DNA from: Bacteroidia bacterium
GTDB lineage: Bacteria; Bacteroidota; Bacteroidia; Bacteroidales; Azobacteroidaceae
DNA: 24,727 nucleotides
Direction of reading: 5' to 3'
Assembly: GCA_025996865.1 (NCBI GenBank)
Contig: BNTV01000075.1
Location: 1 to 24,727 of the forward strand
Made by a program: the position numbers and the translations under genes. Below, in pieces: positions 1-7,248 of this stretch; positions within the stretch are counted from its first letter, which is position 1; every line of letters starts with the position of its first letter. A model generated the notes under the pieces. The model was not told the DNA's origin and did not search any database. It worked only from the letters and a program-made list of their open reading frames with translations.

Positions 1-1230
1 ATCGCCTTTCGGAGTGAACACAAAAATCTCATCGTCGTACAAATCCATTTTGAAATCATGAATCATATCGTTCGGCGCCGATTCTTTGTGTTCGAGCACT
101 TCGCGCACGTTGTTCATCCATTCATCCAATCCGCTTTCGCCCTTGATACCCTTGTATTTCCAGTGAGCGGCTAAACCTCTTTCCGCTATTTCGTCCATCC
201 GTTTACTGCGGATTTGTACTTCCACCCATTTGCCGTGCGGACCCATTACCGTGGTGTGCAGGGATTCATAACCGTTGCTTTTGGGAATGGACAACCAGTC
301 TTTCAAGCGCTTGGGATTGGGCTGGTACATATCGGTAATCACCGAATAGACTTGCCAACATTCCGCTTTTTCCTTTTCTACCGGCGTATCAAGAACAACC
401 CGAATCGCAAACAAATCGTAAATGTTTTCAAACTCGATTTTTTGTTTCAGCAATTTACTGCGAATGGAATGAATTGATTTAGTGCGTCCCTTGATGTCGA
501 AATTCAGATGTAATTCTTTCAGTTTAAACTTGATAGGCGCAATAAACTCGGCAATGTATTCGTCTCTCGAACGTTTCGTTTCGTTGATTTTCCGTGCAAT
601 AAAATCGTACATTTCCCTGTCCTGAAATTTCACGGACAAATCTTCCAATTCCGATTTGATTTTGTACAAACCCAAACGGTGGGAAATAGGGGCATATAAA
701 TAAGACGCTTCGGCCGATATTTCCAATAAATGTTCTTCGGACAATGATTTAGCTGTTCGCATCAAGTACAAACGGTCGGCAATCATAATTAAAATAACCC
801 GGACATCTTCGGCAAAAGACAGCAACAATTTGTGGAAATTTTCCGTTTCAATAGCGGCGTTTTTAGCATACAATTCCCGGATTCTTATCAAACCGTGAAT
901 AATCCCGCCCACGTCCCTGCCGAATGTATTTCTGATGTATTCGACTGTATAATAGCCCTGTACAACCGATTGAGAAAGCGCAACAGCAACAATTACCGTA
1001 CCTTTCAAACCGATTTCTTCCGAAATAATCAAAGCGGTTTGAAGATTACGATACAAAGGACTTAATCCGTAAACATCATTGACATAAGCGCCCGAATTTG
1101 CTGCCGCCAGAATATGCTCTTTGGCTTTTTTTATATCTTCCGGCGAAACAGAATCACCTACACTGCGTAACAACTTGCGGTAAATGTCTGGAAAAGCGCT
1201 ATGTTCTTTTTTCAACACAGTTTCATTCAT
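1..1230 (-). CDS. RelA/SpoT-family (p)ppGpp synthetase, 3' end outside window
   Basis: Partial gene of 410 codons starting at ATG 1230-1228 and running off the left edge. The family makes and/or degrades the alarmone (p)ppGpp. The synthetase half is well preserved: GRTKSIHSIRSKL (about residues 248-260), YDLFAIRVV (271-279), DWLSIPKSNGYESLHTT (311-327), EVQIRS (337-342) and AAHWKYK (354-360). A TGS domain begins at EIFVFTPKGD (401-410). The N-terminal hydrolase region is recognisable (ADRLYLMRT near 151-159), but the signature His-Asp pair expected near residues 86-87 reads Ser-Gln (VALSQSVVQ), and the first metal-ligand His is also not visible near residues 54-62. By family knowledge this points to a synthetase-only, RelA-like paralogue. 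That it lacks hydrolase activity is inference. It is divergent from the DUF4301 gene and shares an 88-bp intergenic region with it. Confidence 0.93.
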   Translation of the reverse strand, partial: MNETVLKKEHSAFPDIYRKLLRSVGDSVSPEDIKKAKEHILAAANSGAYVNDVYGLSPLYRNLQTALIISEEIGLKGTVIVAVALSQSVVQGYYTVEYIRNTFGRDVGGIIHGLIRIRELYAKNAAIETENFHKLLLSFAEDVRVILIMIADRLYLMRTAKSLSEEHLLEISAEASYLYAPISHRLGLYKIKSELEDLSVKFQDREMYDFIARKINETKRSRDEYIAEFIAPIKFKLKELHLNFDIKGRTKSIHSIRSKLLKQKIEFENIYDLFAIRVVLDTPVEKEKAECWQVYSVITDMYQPNPKRLKDWLSIPKSNGYESLHTTVMGPHGKWVEVQIRSKRMDEIAERGLAAHWKYKGIKGESGLDEWMNNVREVLEHKESAPNDMIHDFKMDLYDDEIFVFTPKGD

Positions 1231-1253
1231 TCTTTTTGCACATAAACTGACTG

Positions 1254-1261
1254 CAAAGTTA
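1254..1261 (-). promoter_or_regulatory. Bacteroidetes -7 box for the RelA/SpoT-like gene
   Basis: On the minus strand TAACTTTG matches the TAnnTTTG -7 consensus and lies 23 bp upstream of the ATG. I see no good TTTG -33 element at the expected distance. Confidence 0.5.
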
Positions 1262-1282
1262 GGATTTTATTTTTAATTTGCG

Positions 1283-1290
1283 TACTTTTG
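1283..1290 (+). promoter_or_regulatory. Bacteroidetes -7 box for the DUF4301 gene
   Basis: TACTTTTG matches TAnnTTTG and lies 28 bp upstream of the ATG at 1319. It is divergent from the minus-strand -7 box at 1261-1254. The -33 element is not clear. Confidence 0.5.
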
Positions 1291-1318
1291 CCAAAACACA
1301 TTAAAAAAGTTTATTCCC

Positions 1319-2803
1319 ATGTTTACACAAATTGATATACAGCAATTAAATGCGAAAGGCATATCAATCGCTCAGATAGAAGAGCAATTGGCGTATTTCA
1401 AAAAAGGTTTTCCGTATTTATCCATTCATGCTTCGGCTTCTATTGAAAAAGGAATTAAGTATATTCCTGAAAATGAACAGGATTTTTTCTTGGACAAATG
1501 GTCTTCCTATTTAAAAGCGAATAAAAAAATCGTAAAATTCGTACCGGCATCGGGAGCAGCCAGCCGGATGTTCAAAGACTTGTTTGAATTTCTCGATTCC
1601 AAAAGTTCCGAACCGGAAAGTCCTTTCCTGAAAAAGTTTTTTGAAGGAATATCCAAATTCGCTTTTTACGATTCCTTGGAATCCGTTGGCGAAAAAAACG
1701 ACGATCGGAAGAAAATCATTGAAATTTTGTTGACGAATAAAGGTTTGAATTACGGTCAATTACCCAAAGGCTTGATTTTGTTTCACAATTATCCGGACGG
1801 CCCGCGTACAGCGATGGAAGAACATTTGGTTGAAGGTGCATTGTACACATGTAACGAAGCCGGAGAGGTAGCCATTCACTTCACGGTTTCGCCCGAACAC
1901 AGGGAGTTATTCCAAAATTTAGCCTCACAAAAATCGCCTTTGTATGCCGAACGATTCGGAGTGAATTATCAAATTGATTTCAGCGAACAAAAATCGTCAA
2001 CCGACACAATTGCTGCGGATTCCGAAAACCAGCCTTTCCGCGATAAGGAACAGTTGCTTTTCCGCCCGGGAGGTCACGGCGCTCTGATTGAAAACTTGAA
2101 CGATATTTTCGCTGATGTGGTTTTTATAAAAAATGTGGATAATGTAGTGCCGGATTCGTTCAAACCGGTGACGATTCTATATAAGCAATTGCTGGCCGGC
2201 GTTTTGGTTGATTACCAACAAAAGATTTTCGAATATCTGCATTTGATCGATTCGGGAAAATACGAACACGAACAATTGATGGAAATGGTGCATTTCCTTC
2301 AGGATGAGCTTTGTATAAAAAATCCGGAAACCAAAATGCTGGAAGACGTAGAACTGGTTTTGTATATCAAATCCAAGTTGAACCGGCCTTTGCGGGTTTG
2401 CGGAATGGTCAGGAATCAGGGCGAACCGGGCGGAGGACCCTTCCTTGCGGTAAATGCCGACGACACTGTTTCACCACAAATTCTGGAAAGTTCTCAAATT
2501 GATTTGAAAGATCCGGAAAAGAAACGTTTGTTCGAACAAGGTACCCATTTCAATCCGGTTGATTTGGTTTGCGCTTTGAAAAACTACAAAGCTGAAAAAT
2601 TCGACTTACTCCGGTATGTGGACAAAAATACCGGCTTCATTTCCCTGAAATCGAAGAACGGGAAAGAGCTAAAAGCCTTAGAATTACCGGGATTATGGAA
2701 TGGCGCCATGTCCGATTGGAACACGGTGTTTGTGGAAGTTCCGGTTGAGACGTTTAATCCGGTGAAGACGGTGAATGATTTGCTGAGGAAAGAGCATCAA
2801 TAA
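1319..2803 (+). CDS. DUF4301 family protein
   Basis: This 494-residue soluble protein matches my memory of DUF4301, a family of roughly 500-residue proteins almost confined to Bacteroidetes and of unknown function. Supporting stretches are FVPASGAASRMFKDL (about residues 74-88), the PKGLILFHNYPDG region near 149-161, a glycine-rich segment LLFRPGGHGALIENLN (about 241-256) and VCGMVRNQGEPGGGPF (about 360-375). I see no signal peptide or membrane segment. The glycine-rich, nucleotide-binding-like motifs suggest an enzyme, but no reaction can be assigned. The ATG at 1319 fits a -7 box 28 bp upstream. It appears monocistronic: the next gene has its own promoter-like box and a much more AT-rich composition. 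Confidence 0.85.
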   Translation: MFTQIDIQQLNAKGISIAQIEEQLAYFKKGFPYLSIHASASIEKGIKYIPENEQDFFLDKWSSYLKANKKIVKFVPASGAASRMFKDLFEFLDSKSSEPESPFLKKFFEGISKFAFYDSLESVGEKNDDRKKIIEILLTNKGLNYGQLPKGLILFHNYPDGPRTAMEEHLVEGALYTCNEAGEVAIHFTVSPEHRELFQNLASQKSPLYAERFGVNYQIDFSEQKSSTDTIAADSENQPFRDKEQLLFRPGGHGALIENLNDIFADVVFIKNVDNVVPDSFKPVTILYKQLLAGVLVDYQQKIFEYLHLIDSGKYEHEQLMEMVHFLQDELCIKNPETKMLEDVELVLYIKSKLNRPLRVCGMVRNQGEPGGGPFLAVNADDTVSPQILESSQIDLKDPEKKRLFEQGTHFNPVDLVCALKNYKAEKFDLLRYVDKNTGFISLKSKNGKELKALELPGLWNGAMSDWNTVFVEVPVETFNPVKTVNDLLRKEHQ

Positions 2804-2843
2804 GAAATCATCTCCCCACCCATTAGCATTAAAATAAAATGAG

Positions 2844-2851
2844 TATTTTTG
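2844..2851 (+). promoter_or_regulatory. -7 box for the two-gene PIN-like cassette
   Basis: TATTTTTG matches TAnnTTTG, 30 bp upstream of the ATG at 2882. The region is AT-rich, so a chance match is possible. No convincing -33 box is seen. Confidence 0.4.
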
Positions 2852-2881
2852 CAGACAGATTTTAAATTTAAAATATAAATT

Positions 2882-3223
2882 ATGAACGAAGTATCAATTT
2901 GGATGACCTACGATTTAGGTGTGGGGGGCGATTTTAGGGGTTTATATTCTTGGTTTGATGACCATGAAGCAATTGAGTGTGGAAATAACATTGCATATTT
3001 TAAATATAAATATGCCGATTCAATCCATACAGACAAAGAATTTGCTAATTCTTTAAAGCAAGATTTGTCGAAAAATATTAAGTTTACTCCTTCAAACAGG
3101 ATTTATATTGTCAGAAAGTCCATAGAAAAGGGGAATACTATTGGCACTTTCATTGTGGGCAAACGAAAAGCAAATCCATGGGAAGGTTTCGGAACAAAAC
3201 CAGATAATACAATTGATGCATGA
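2882..3223 (+). CDS. hypothetical protein, first gene of PIN-like cassette
   Basis: A 113-residue protein I do not recognise as a characterised family. It opens with a strand-like hydrophobic segment (VSIWMTYDLGVGGDFRGLY), has an acidic and aromatic middle (SWFDDHEAIECG) and ends with a basic, Gly-rich tail (VGKRKANPWEGFGTKP). There is no signal peptide, membrane helix or obvious DNA-binding motif. Its stop overlaps the start of the next gene (ATGA at 3220-3223), so the two are translationally coupled. This layout, with a small upstream gene overlapping a PIN-like gene, resembles a toxin-antitoxin operon in which this would be the antitoxin or a partner, but that is inference from layout only. 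The cassette is visibly more AT-rich than the flanking DUF4301 gene, hinting at acquisition by transfer. Confidence 0.7.
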   Translation: MNEVSIWMTYDLGVGGDFRGLYSWFDDHEAIECGNNIAYFKYKYADSIHTDKEFANSLKQDLSKNIKFTPSNRIYIVRKSIEKGNTIGTFIVGKRKANPWEGFGTKPDNTIDA

Positions 3224-3636
3224 CCAACATTCTTATTGATAGTTGTTTTTGGTATAGTATGTTTGATAAATATGATGAACATTACAATAAGGTTCAGCAC
3301 ATGCAAGAATATTTGGAATTTGGAAACATAATACTACCCTATCCAATTATATACGAAACGTTGAATACTCGATTTGTTAAAAGAAAAGAGTGGTTAACAA
3401 CTTTTAACGACTTACTAAAAAGGGAATCCACAGTTCTTGTTTCAGATGAGCCTTATAAAGTGAAAGCGCTTTCCTCTGTTTTGTCAAATACGACAAGACC
3501 TCTAAGTTTAGTAGATATGACAATCAGATTAATGCTTGATGATATTGACCTTAACATTAATGCCCTTATAACATTCAATGTAGAAGATTTTATTGATATT
3601 TGCTCTAATAAAAGAATAGAGTTAATCTCTAAGTAA
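3220..3636 (+). CDS. PIN-like domain protein, possible ribonuclease toxin
   Basis: The 138 residues have the spacing of acidic residues expected for a PIN-domain nuclease: Asp in ILIDSCFWYSMF (residues 4-15), Glu in YPIIYETLN (about 41-49), Asp in LSLVDMTIRLML (about 95-106) and a late acidic residue in ITFNVEDF (about 117-124). PIN domains are Mg-dependent RNases found as toxins and in RNA processing. The usual second Asp in the first motif is replaced by Cys-Phe (DSCFW), and fold assignment from motifs alone is tentative. The start ATG is embedded in the stop of the upstream gene, implying coupled translation. No membrane segment is seen. It could also be an orphan RNA-processing or DNA-repair nuclease rather than a toxin. 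Confidence 0.65.
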   Translation: MTNILIDSCFWYSMFDKYDEHYNKVQHMQEYLEFGNIILPYPIIYETLNTRFVKRKEWLTTFNDLLKRESTVLVSDEPYKVKALSSVLSNTTRPLSLVDMTIRLMLDDIDLNINALITFNVEDFIDICSNKRIELISK

Positions 3637-3706
3637 AATGTCATAAAAGATGACTTGTCCTGAATTTCCTATACCTTTGCTAAAAAATTATGGGAGAAAA
3701 AAAAAA

Positions 3707-4333
3707 CTACAACGAGAATCCTACAAAATCCGGTATCTCTTTCCAAACTTTATCGCGAATGGTTTCCGCCGGATTGGTTGTTGATAATCCGACTACTTTC
3801 ATGCCGGCTGCATTTCCCGAAGCGATGCCGCTGAACGAATCTTCGAACACGTAACAATTTTCGGGCGAAACGTTCAAGTCTTTCGCCGCCAGCAGATAAC
3901 ACATCGGATTAGGTTTTCCGCTTGTAATCCGGTCGGCTGAAACAACGGTATCAAAATATTGTCTAATAGGCAGCTTCCGGAAAATCGCTTCCAATTTTGC
4001 ATTATCCGAACTGGTTACTAATCCGGTTTTTATGCCGGCTTTTTTCGATTCGATCAAAAATTCCAAAGCGCCGGGAATCGTTATCGTATCCAACTGCAAA
4101 TCAAAAGCATGATTGGCGGCTTCCAGTTCTTTTTGCTTTTCTTCCGATAAATGAGAGAAGTAACGGGCAATGATATGGGGAAGCGTCGTGCCCTTAATCA
4201 CTTTTTCGAGATTTTCAACGCCGGAGTTATAGTCTTTTCCGGCTTTACTCCAAAATTTGTCATACTGCGGCTCCGTGTCGATAATTACGCCGTCCAAATC
4301 GAAAAGGTAGGCGATTTCCGAATAATTGTTCAT
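3707..4333 (-). CDS. HAD-superfamily hydrolase, beta-phosphoglucomutase-like
   Basis: A soluble 208-residue phosphatase/phosphomutase of the HAD superfamily, subfamily I. All four motifs are visible in order: nucleophile motif FDLDGVIIDTE, Thr/Ser motif LVTSSDN, Lys motif SGKPNPMCY, and acidic motif YVFEDSFSGIASGNAAGM. The cap sits between motifs I and II, as in beta-phosphoglucomutase and pseudouridine-monophosphate-type phosphatases. The substrate cannot be read from the sequence. I chose the ATG at 4333-4331 (MNNYSEIAYLFDLDG) rather than an in-frame ATG at 4360, because the likely -7 box at 4365-4358 would place transcription start downstream of 4360. The downstream neighbour on its left is convergent. 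On its right the gene abuts a repeat and an IS5-like element. Confidence 0.9.
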   Translation of the reverse strand: MNNYSEIAYLFDLDGVIIDTEPQYDKFWSKAGKDYNSGVENLEKVIKGTTLPHIIARYFSHLSEEKQKELEAANHAFDLQLDTITIPGALEFLIESKKAGIKTGLVTSSDNAKLEAIFRKLPIRQYFDTVVSADRITSGKPNPMCYLLAAKDLNVSPENCYVFEDSFSGIASGNAAGMKVVGLSTTNPAETIRDKVWKEIPDFVGFSL

Positions 4334-4357
4334 ATAATAATTGTATTTTTGCGAGTA

Positions 4358-4365
4358 CAAAGGTA
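4358..4365 (-). promoter_or_regulatory. -7 box of HAD gene, straddling a repeat edge
   Basis: On the minus strand TACCTTTG matches TAnnTTTG, 25 bp upstream of the chosen ATG. Seven of its eight bases lie inside the 113-bp repeat that starts at 4359, so the repeat edge may have created or replaced this promoter. Confidence 0.45.
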
Positions 4366-4471
4366 ACGATTATTTATCAGAAATCACCCCAATTATATTT
4401 GAACCAGAAGAAACCTTGCTAACTTTGCAAGAAAAAAGCGCGAAGGTGGCAGCGTAGTCGGATTTTAAATA
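4359..4471 (+). repeat. 113-bp dispersed repeat, copy 1
   Basis: Matches 10980-11092 with two mismatches over 113 bp. It carries a plus-strand promoter-like pair, TTTG at 4398-4401 and TAACTTTG at 4420-4427 (18-bp spacer), and a small hairpin CTTGC-N7-GCAAG near 4415-4431. Its right edge is the first base of the IS5-like element. No terminal inverted repeat is seen. It is probably the end of a mobile element carrying a transposase promoter, but the element is not identified. Confidence 0.8.
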
Positions 4472-5729
4472 GGGTCTGCTAAAAAAATGGTAAGTATAAG
4501 AATAATAAAGAATTATGTGTATATTTGTAGAATTAAAAGCAAAGAAAAATGGCAAATACCCGCAAAAAGGATGCAGTACCGCATTATGAAAGTCCGAATT
4601 AGTTGGTTTTGTCGGGCTTTGAGAGTCCATTCGATCAATCGCTGAATCCACAAAATCGCTGGGTAGTTTTGGCACACTTGATACCATGGGATGAAATATG
4701 TAATCTTTATCATCAGCAAGTAGGGATAAGTCGTACCGGTCGTCCGGGCTTAAATCCACGCATTGTTTTAGGCTCGTTAATCATCAAATATCTGTGCCAC
4801 CTGGACGACAGGGAAACGGTAGATCAAATATCGGAAAACATCTACATGCAGTATTTTCTTGGCTATCCGAGTTTCAGCAACGACCCGCCGTTTGATGCCT
4901 CCTTGTTTGTGGAGTTTCGGAAACGTTTGGGATTGGAGACCTAGAATGGCATCAATGAAAAGATAGTATCACTGAAAACGCAAATGGAATCCGGTCAAGA
5001 AAAAGGACGTGTCCTCTTTGATGCCACAGCTTGCCCGCAAGATGGAGATGTTTAAGAAACACATACACACGATAGAAGACAAGATAGTGAGTATTCATCA
5101 ACCGCATGTACGCCCCCTGGTGAGAGGCAAAGCGCAAGCCAAAGTGGAATTTGGCTCCAAGATACACCTGTCCGTGATAGACGGCATTAGTTTTTTGGAT
5201 GAATTGGGCTGGGATGCCTTCAATGAAGGCAGTCACATGGAAAACTACGTGGAACAATACAGAAAACGATTTGGTTTCTATCCGCGAGAGGTGTTGGCTG
5301 ACCGGATTTATTGTACACGAGACAATCGCAAGATGCTAAAAGGGAAGGGCATTGTCTTAAAAGGCAAGCCACTTGGAAGGCCATCGGCGGTGTCGATTCA
5401 CGTAAGTCCGGGGGAGCGTAATCCAATAGAAGGTAAATTTGGCCAGGCAAAAACCGGTTATGGTCTAAACCGCATCAAAGCCCGATTAAAAGATACAAGC
5501 GAATCATGGATTGCCGGCATCATCCTGGTGCTCAACCTCGTCAAGTTGGCGGAGGGGGCATTCCCGTGCCTTATTCAAAAGTGGGTGTTGAGTTTTTCAG
5601 CATACCTTGGTCTCAAAACACAAACCGCGCTCAGAGGTCTATATTTTTTTCTCGCAGAATTGCGGTGGAATATAGCCCGGCCCAAGCAAATTTGGGTCGC
5701 GATTGGGGCTTGAGTTTAACAGCAGACCC
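4472..5729 (+). mobile_element. IS5-like insertion sequence, internally deleted
   Basis: The ends are inverted repeats: GGGTCTGCT at 4472-4480 and AGCAGACCC at 5721-5729, with a partly matching continuation. TA is present on both outer sides (4470-4471 and 5730-5731), compatible with a 2-bp target duplication of the kind seen in some IS5-group elements. The 1258-bp interior holds a single transposase gene, broken by an early stop, an internal deletion and a frame change. The right side abuts a remnant IS110-type end (5730-5797). Confidence 0.85.
4549..5713 (+). pseudogene. IS5-like transposase, broken
   Basis: A DDE transposase of the IS5/DUF772 type in pieces. The start (MANTRKKDAVPHYESPN) is stopped by TAG at 4600-4602. 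The frame then continues through the N-terminal DUF772-like part (GRPGLNPRIVLGSLIIKYL; SFSNDPPFDASLFVEFRKRL) to a second stop at 4942-4944. A later piece reads VLFDATACPQD near 5010-5045. Past that point sequence is missing, and the rest continues in another frame from about 5034 to 5713 (GSKIHLSVIDGISFLDELGW; REVLADRIYC; SPGERNPIEGKFGQAKTGYG; IAGIILVLNLVKLA). The catalytic core is therefore interrupted and the product cannot be active. It is read from the strand facing the GLUG1 gene. Confidence 0.9.
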
Positions 5730-5797
5730 TAATTATCAATTCCGAAGGTTAGATATGAATGCTATTTTTGGATAGAAGAAATTTAGTTCAATAGAAA
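5730..5797 (+). repeat. IS110-type right end, copy 1 (68 bp)
   Basis: Nearly identical to 16021-16087. It differs at three positions near the left side plus one extra T in a T-run. It encodes the last codons of a transposase reading frame (IINSEG then TAG), followed by about 45 bp of non-coding end. In the second copy the same sequence follows IS110-like coding sequence, which is why I assign it to that family. It truncates the GLUG1 gene: the last two codons and the stop of that gene lie in this repeat. Confidence 0.75.
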
Positions 5798-6738
5798 TCA
5801 TTGACAATATCAATCTTACTTGCGTTTTTGAACGGTTTTGGGGCAGGTAGGTAATTGTCATTCCCGTTGTTCCATTGGTCATTGCCGACATCTTTTGTTA
5901 GATTTTTCATGACACTAAGACCTTCTGTAACCATTTTGGCGAGGCTGACAGGAATAACAGTAGTGTCAACAGTGTTTGTCTCCTCGAAATCACTTCGGGA
6001 AAAGCCGATACCTTTGGCGTTGTTACTGCTATAGTAGCAATTATTAGTTGTTCCTATGACACTCGTCCCAACTAAGCCACCGACATGATCTTTACCCTCA
6101 ACATTACCGGAGGCAAAGCAATTGTTTATATAGACAAAGTTAATCCCTACCAAGCCGCCGACACTTTTGTTACCCTCAACATTACTTGATGCATAACAAT
6201 TCCTAATAAATATATTATATCCAACCAAGCCCCCGACCATCTCATCTCCCTCAACATCGCCCTTAGTGTAACAATTGCTTATTGTACCTAAGTTGCTACC
6301 TGCTAAGCCCCCGACAAACTGATTGCCGTTTACACCTCCGGGGGCGATCTCTATTCCGATATTTTGAATAGTAGTACCTTTTCCGGAAACAATTCCGAAG
6401 AAGCCGATATTGTTTGTGGTCGGACGACTAATAAAGAGATTAGTAATCTTATGCCCATTGCCATCGAAAATACCGGAGAAAACACAACTATCCCCTCCTA
6501 TGGGTTGCCAATTTGTGCCGTCAGAGAGTTGAACATCCTGTGTAAGTTTTAAATATTTGCCGGAGTAGTTATTTGCTCTGCTGTTCACATCATTTGCAAG
6601 CAATTCTAAATCAGCCTGATTTGAAATCAGGAACGGATTGTCAACTGTACCGGCACCACCACTGAAAGCTGATTGCGCCAATGCTCTAATTGTGGTCAAA
6701 AGAGCGATAATAAAAGTAAAAAAACATCGTTTTCTCAT
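5788..6738 (-). CDS. secreted GLUG-repeat protein 1, C-terminally truncated
   Basis: A 316-residue exported protein. The signal peptide is MRKRCFFTFIIALLTTIRALAQ, with a cleavage-like ALAQ|S. It is followed by a domain shared with GLUG2 (SGGAGTVDNPFLISNQADLE; GKYLKLTQDVQLSDGTNWQP; FDGNGHKITNLFI). From about residue 140 there are four GLUG-type repeats of the form VGGLVGxN...NCYASGNVEG, known from adhesins and surface proteins and forming a beta-helix-like stack. After PAPKPFKNASKID the protein ends abruptly with VNDFY. The paralogue continues about 190 residues further, and the stop codon here lies inside an IS110-type end, so the original C-terminal domain has been cut off. The gene starts 9 bp after the leader-protein gene A and is surely co-transcribed with it. 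A surface or secreted partner role for protein A is inference. Confidence 0.88.
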   Translation of the reverse strand: MRKRCFFTFIIALLTTIRALAQSAFSGGAGTVDNPFLISNQADLELLANDVNSRANNYSGKYLKLTQDVQLSDGTNWQPIGGDSCVFSGIFDGNGHKITNLFISRPTTNNIGFFGIVSGKGTTIQNIGIEIAPGGVNGNQFVGGLAGSNLGTISNCYTKGDVEGDEMVGGLVGYNIFIRNCYASSNVEGNKSVGGLVGINFVYINNCFASGNVEGKDHVGGLVGTSVIGTTNNCYYSSNNAKGIGFSRSDFEETNTVDTTVIPVSLAKMVTEGLSVMKNLTKDVGNDQWNNGNDNYLPAPKPFKNASKIDIVNDFY

Positions 6739-6747
6739 AGTTTATAC

Positions 6748-7248
6748 TTAAAACGCCGCACGAGTTACATAAATTGTTTGACTTGCTGTAATAGTCGTAT
6801 AAAAATTACCCTGAGGATCAAAAATATTAAGGGAATTATCCGTATTTTTACCAAGTACAATAACGGCGTGATCATTACCAGTAGACTCATAATTACTTAT
6901 ATTATTGGTATTAAAATAGCCTATATATTGACTTAATATTGAATAATTACCAGAAATTACGCGGGAAGTGATATAATTTTGTATATCCGATATACTCATT
7001 CCAGCCCCCATTTCTTCTAAAACAGCATTTGTAACGAGAGAATTCGAATAAGCACTATTGAAATAATTCAATGCATAAGATTCCGCTGCTGATTCCGAGA
7101 AAGATGTACCTCCACTTTCTAACCATGCAACACACCGCCAAAAACAGTCATTATAATATTTACCCCAATAAGTATCCTGTTCGGATTCATCAATCATTGA
7201 CATTGTTTTTGCCAGTTCATCTAAACTCTTTTTTGTTAATTTTCTCAT
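6748..7248 (-). CDS. leader-bearing papain-like small protein A
   Basis: A 166-residue protein with an N-terminal segment resembling Bacteroidetes natural-product leader peptides (KKSLDELAKTMSMIDESEQ, then DTYWGK). In those leaders the end is typically a double glycine; here it is a degenerate WGK. The rest carries residues in the order of a papain/C39-like cysteine-peptidase fold: Cys35 in NDCFWRC, His127 in NDHAVIVLG and Asp144 in LNIFDPQG. It is paralogous to the protein at 13920-14435: the first 31 residues are identical and the rest increasingly different. There is no Sec signal peptide, so export would need a leader-recognising transporter, and none is visible here. It is driven by the promoter at 7310-7280 and followed after 9 bp by GLUG1. 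It could be a modified peptide precursor, a secreted peptidase-like effector, or both; I cannot decide. Confidence 0.8.
   Translation of the reverse strand: MRKLTKKSLDELAKTMSMIDESEQDTYWGKYYNDCFWRCVAWLESGGTSFSESAAESYALNYFNSAYSNSLVTNAVLEEMGAGMSISDIQNYITSRVISGNYSILSQYIGYFNTNNISNYESTGNDHAVIVLGKNTDNSLNIFDPQGNFYTTITASQTIYVTRAAF

Noticed and set aside
3690..3860. Small plus-strand gene after the box at 3672-3679
   Set aside because: Entirely antisense to conserved HAD coding sequence; kept only as a low-interest observation.
4334..4360. Upstream ATG (4360) as start of the HAD gene
   Set aside because: It overlaps the likely -7 box, and the added residues are not part of the HAD fold.
4370..4759. 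129-codon minus-strand open frame ending in the 113-bp repeat
   Set aside because: It is antisense to the IS5-like transposase remnant and crosses the IS boundary; no independent protein features.
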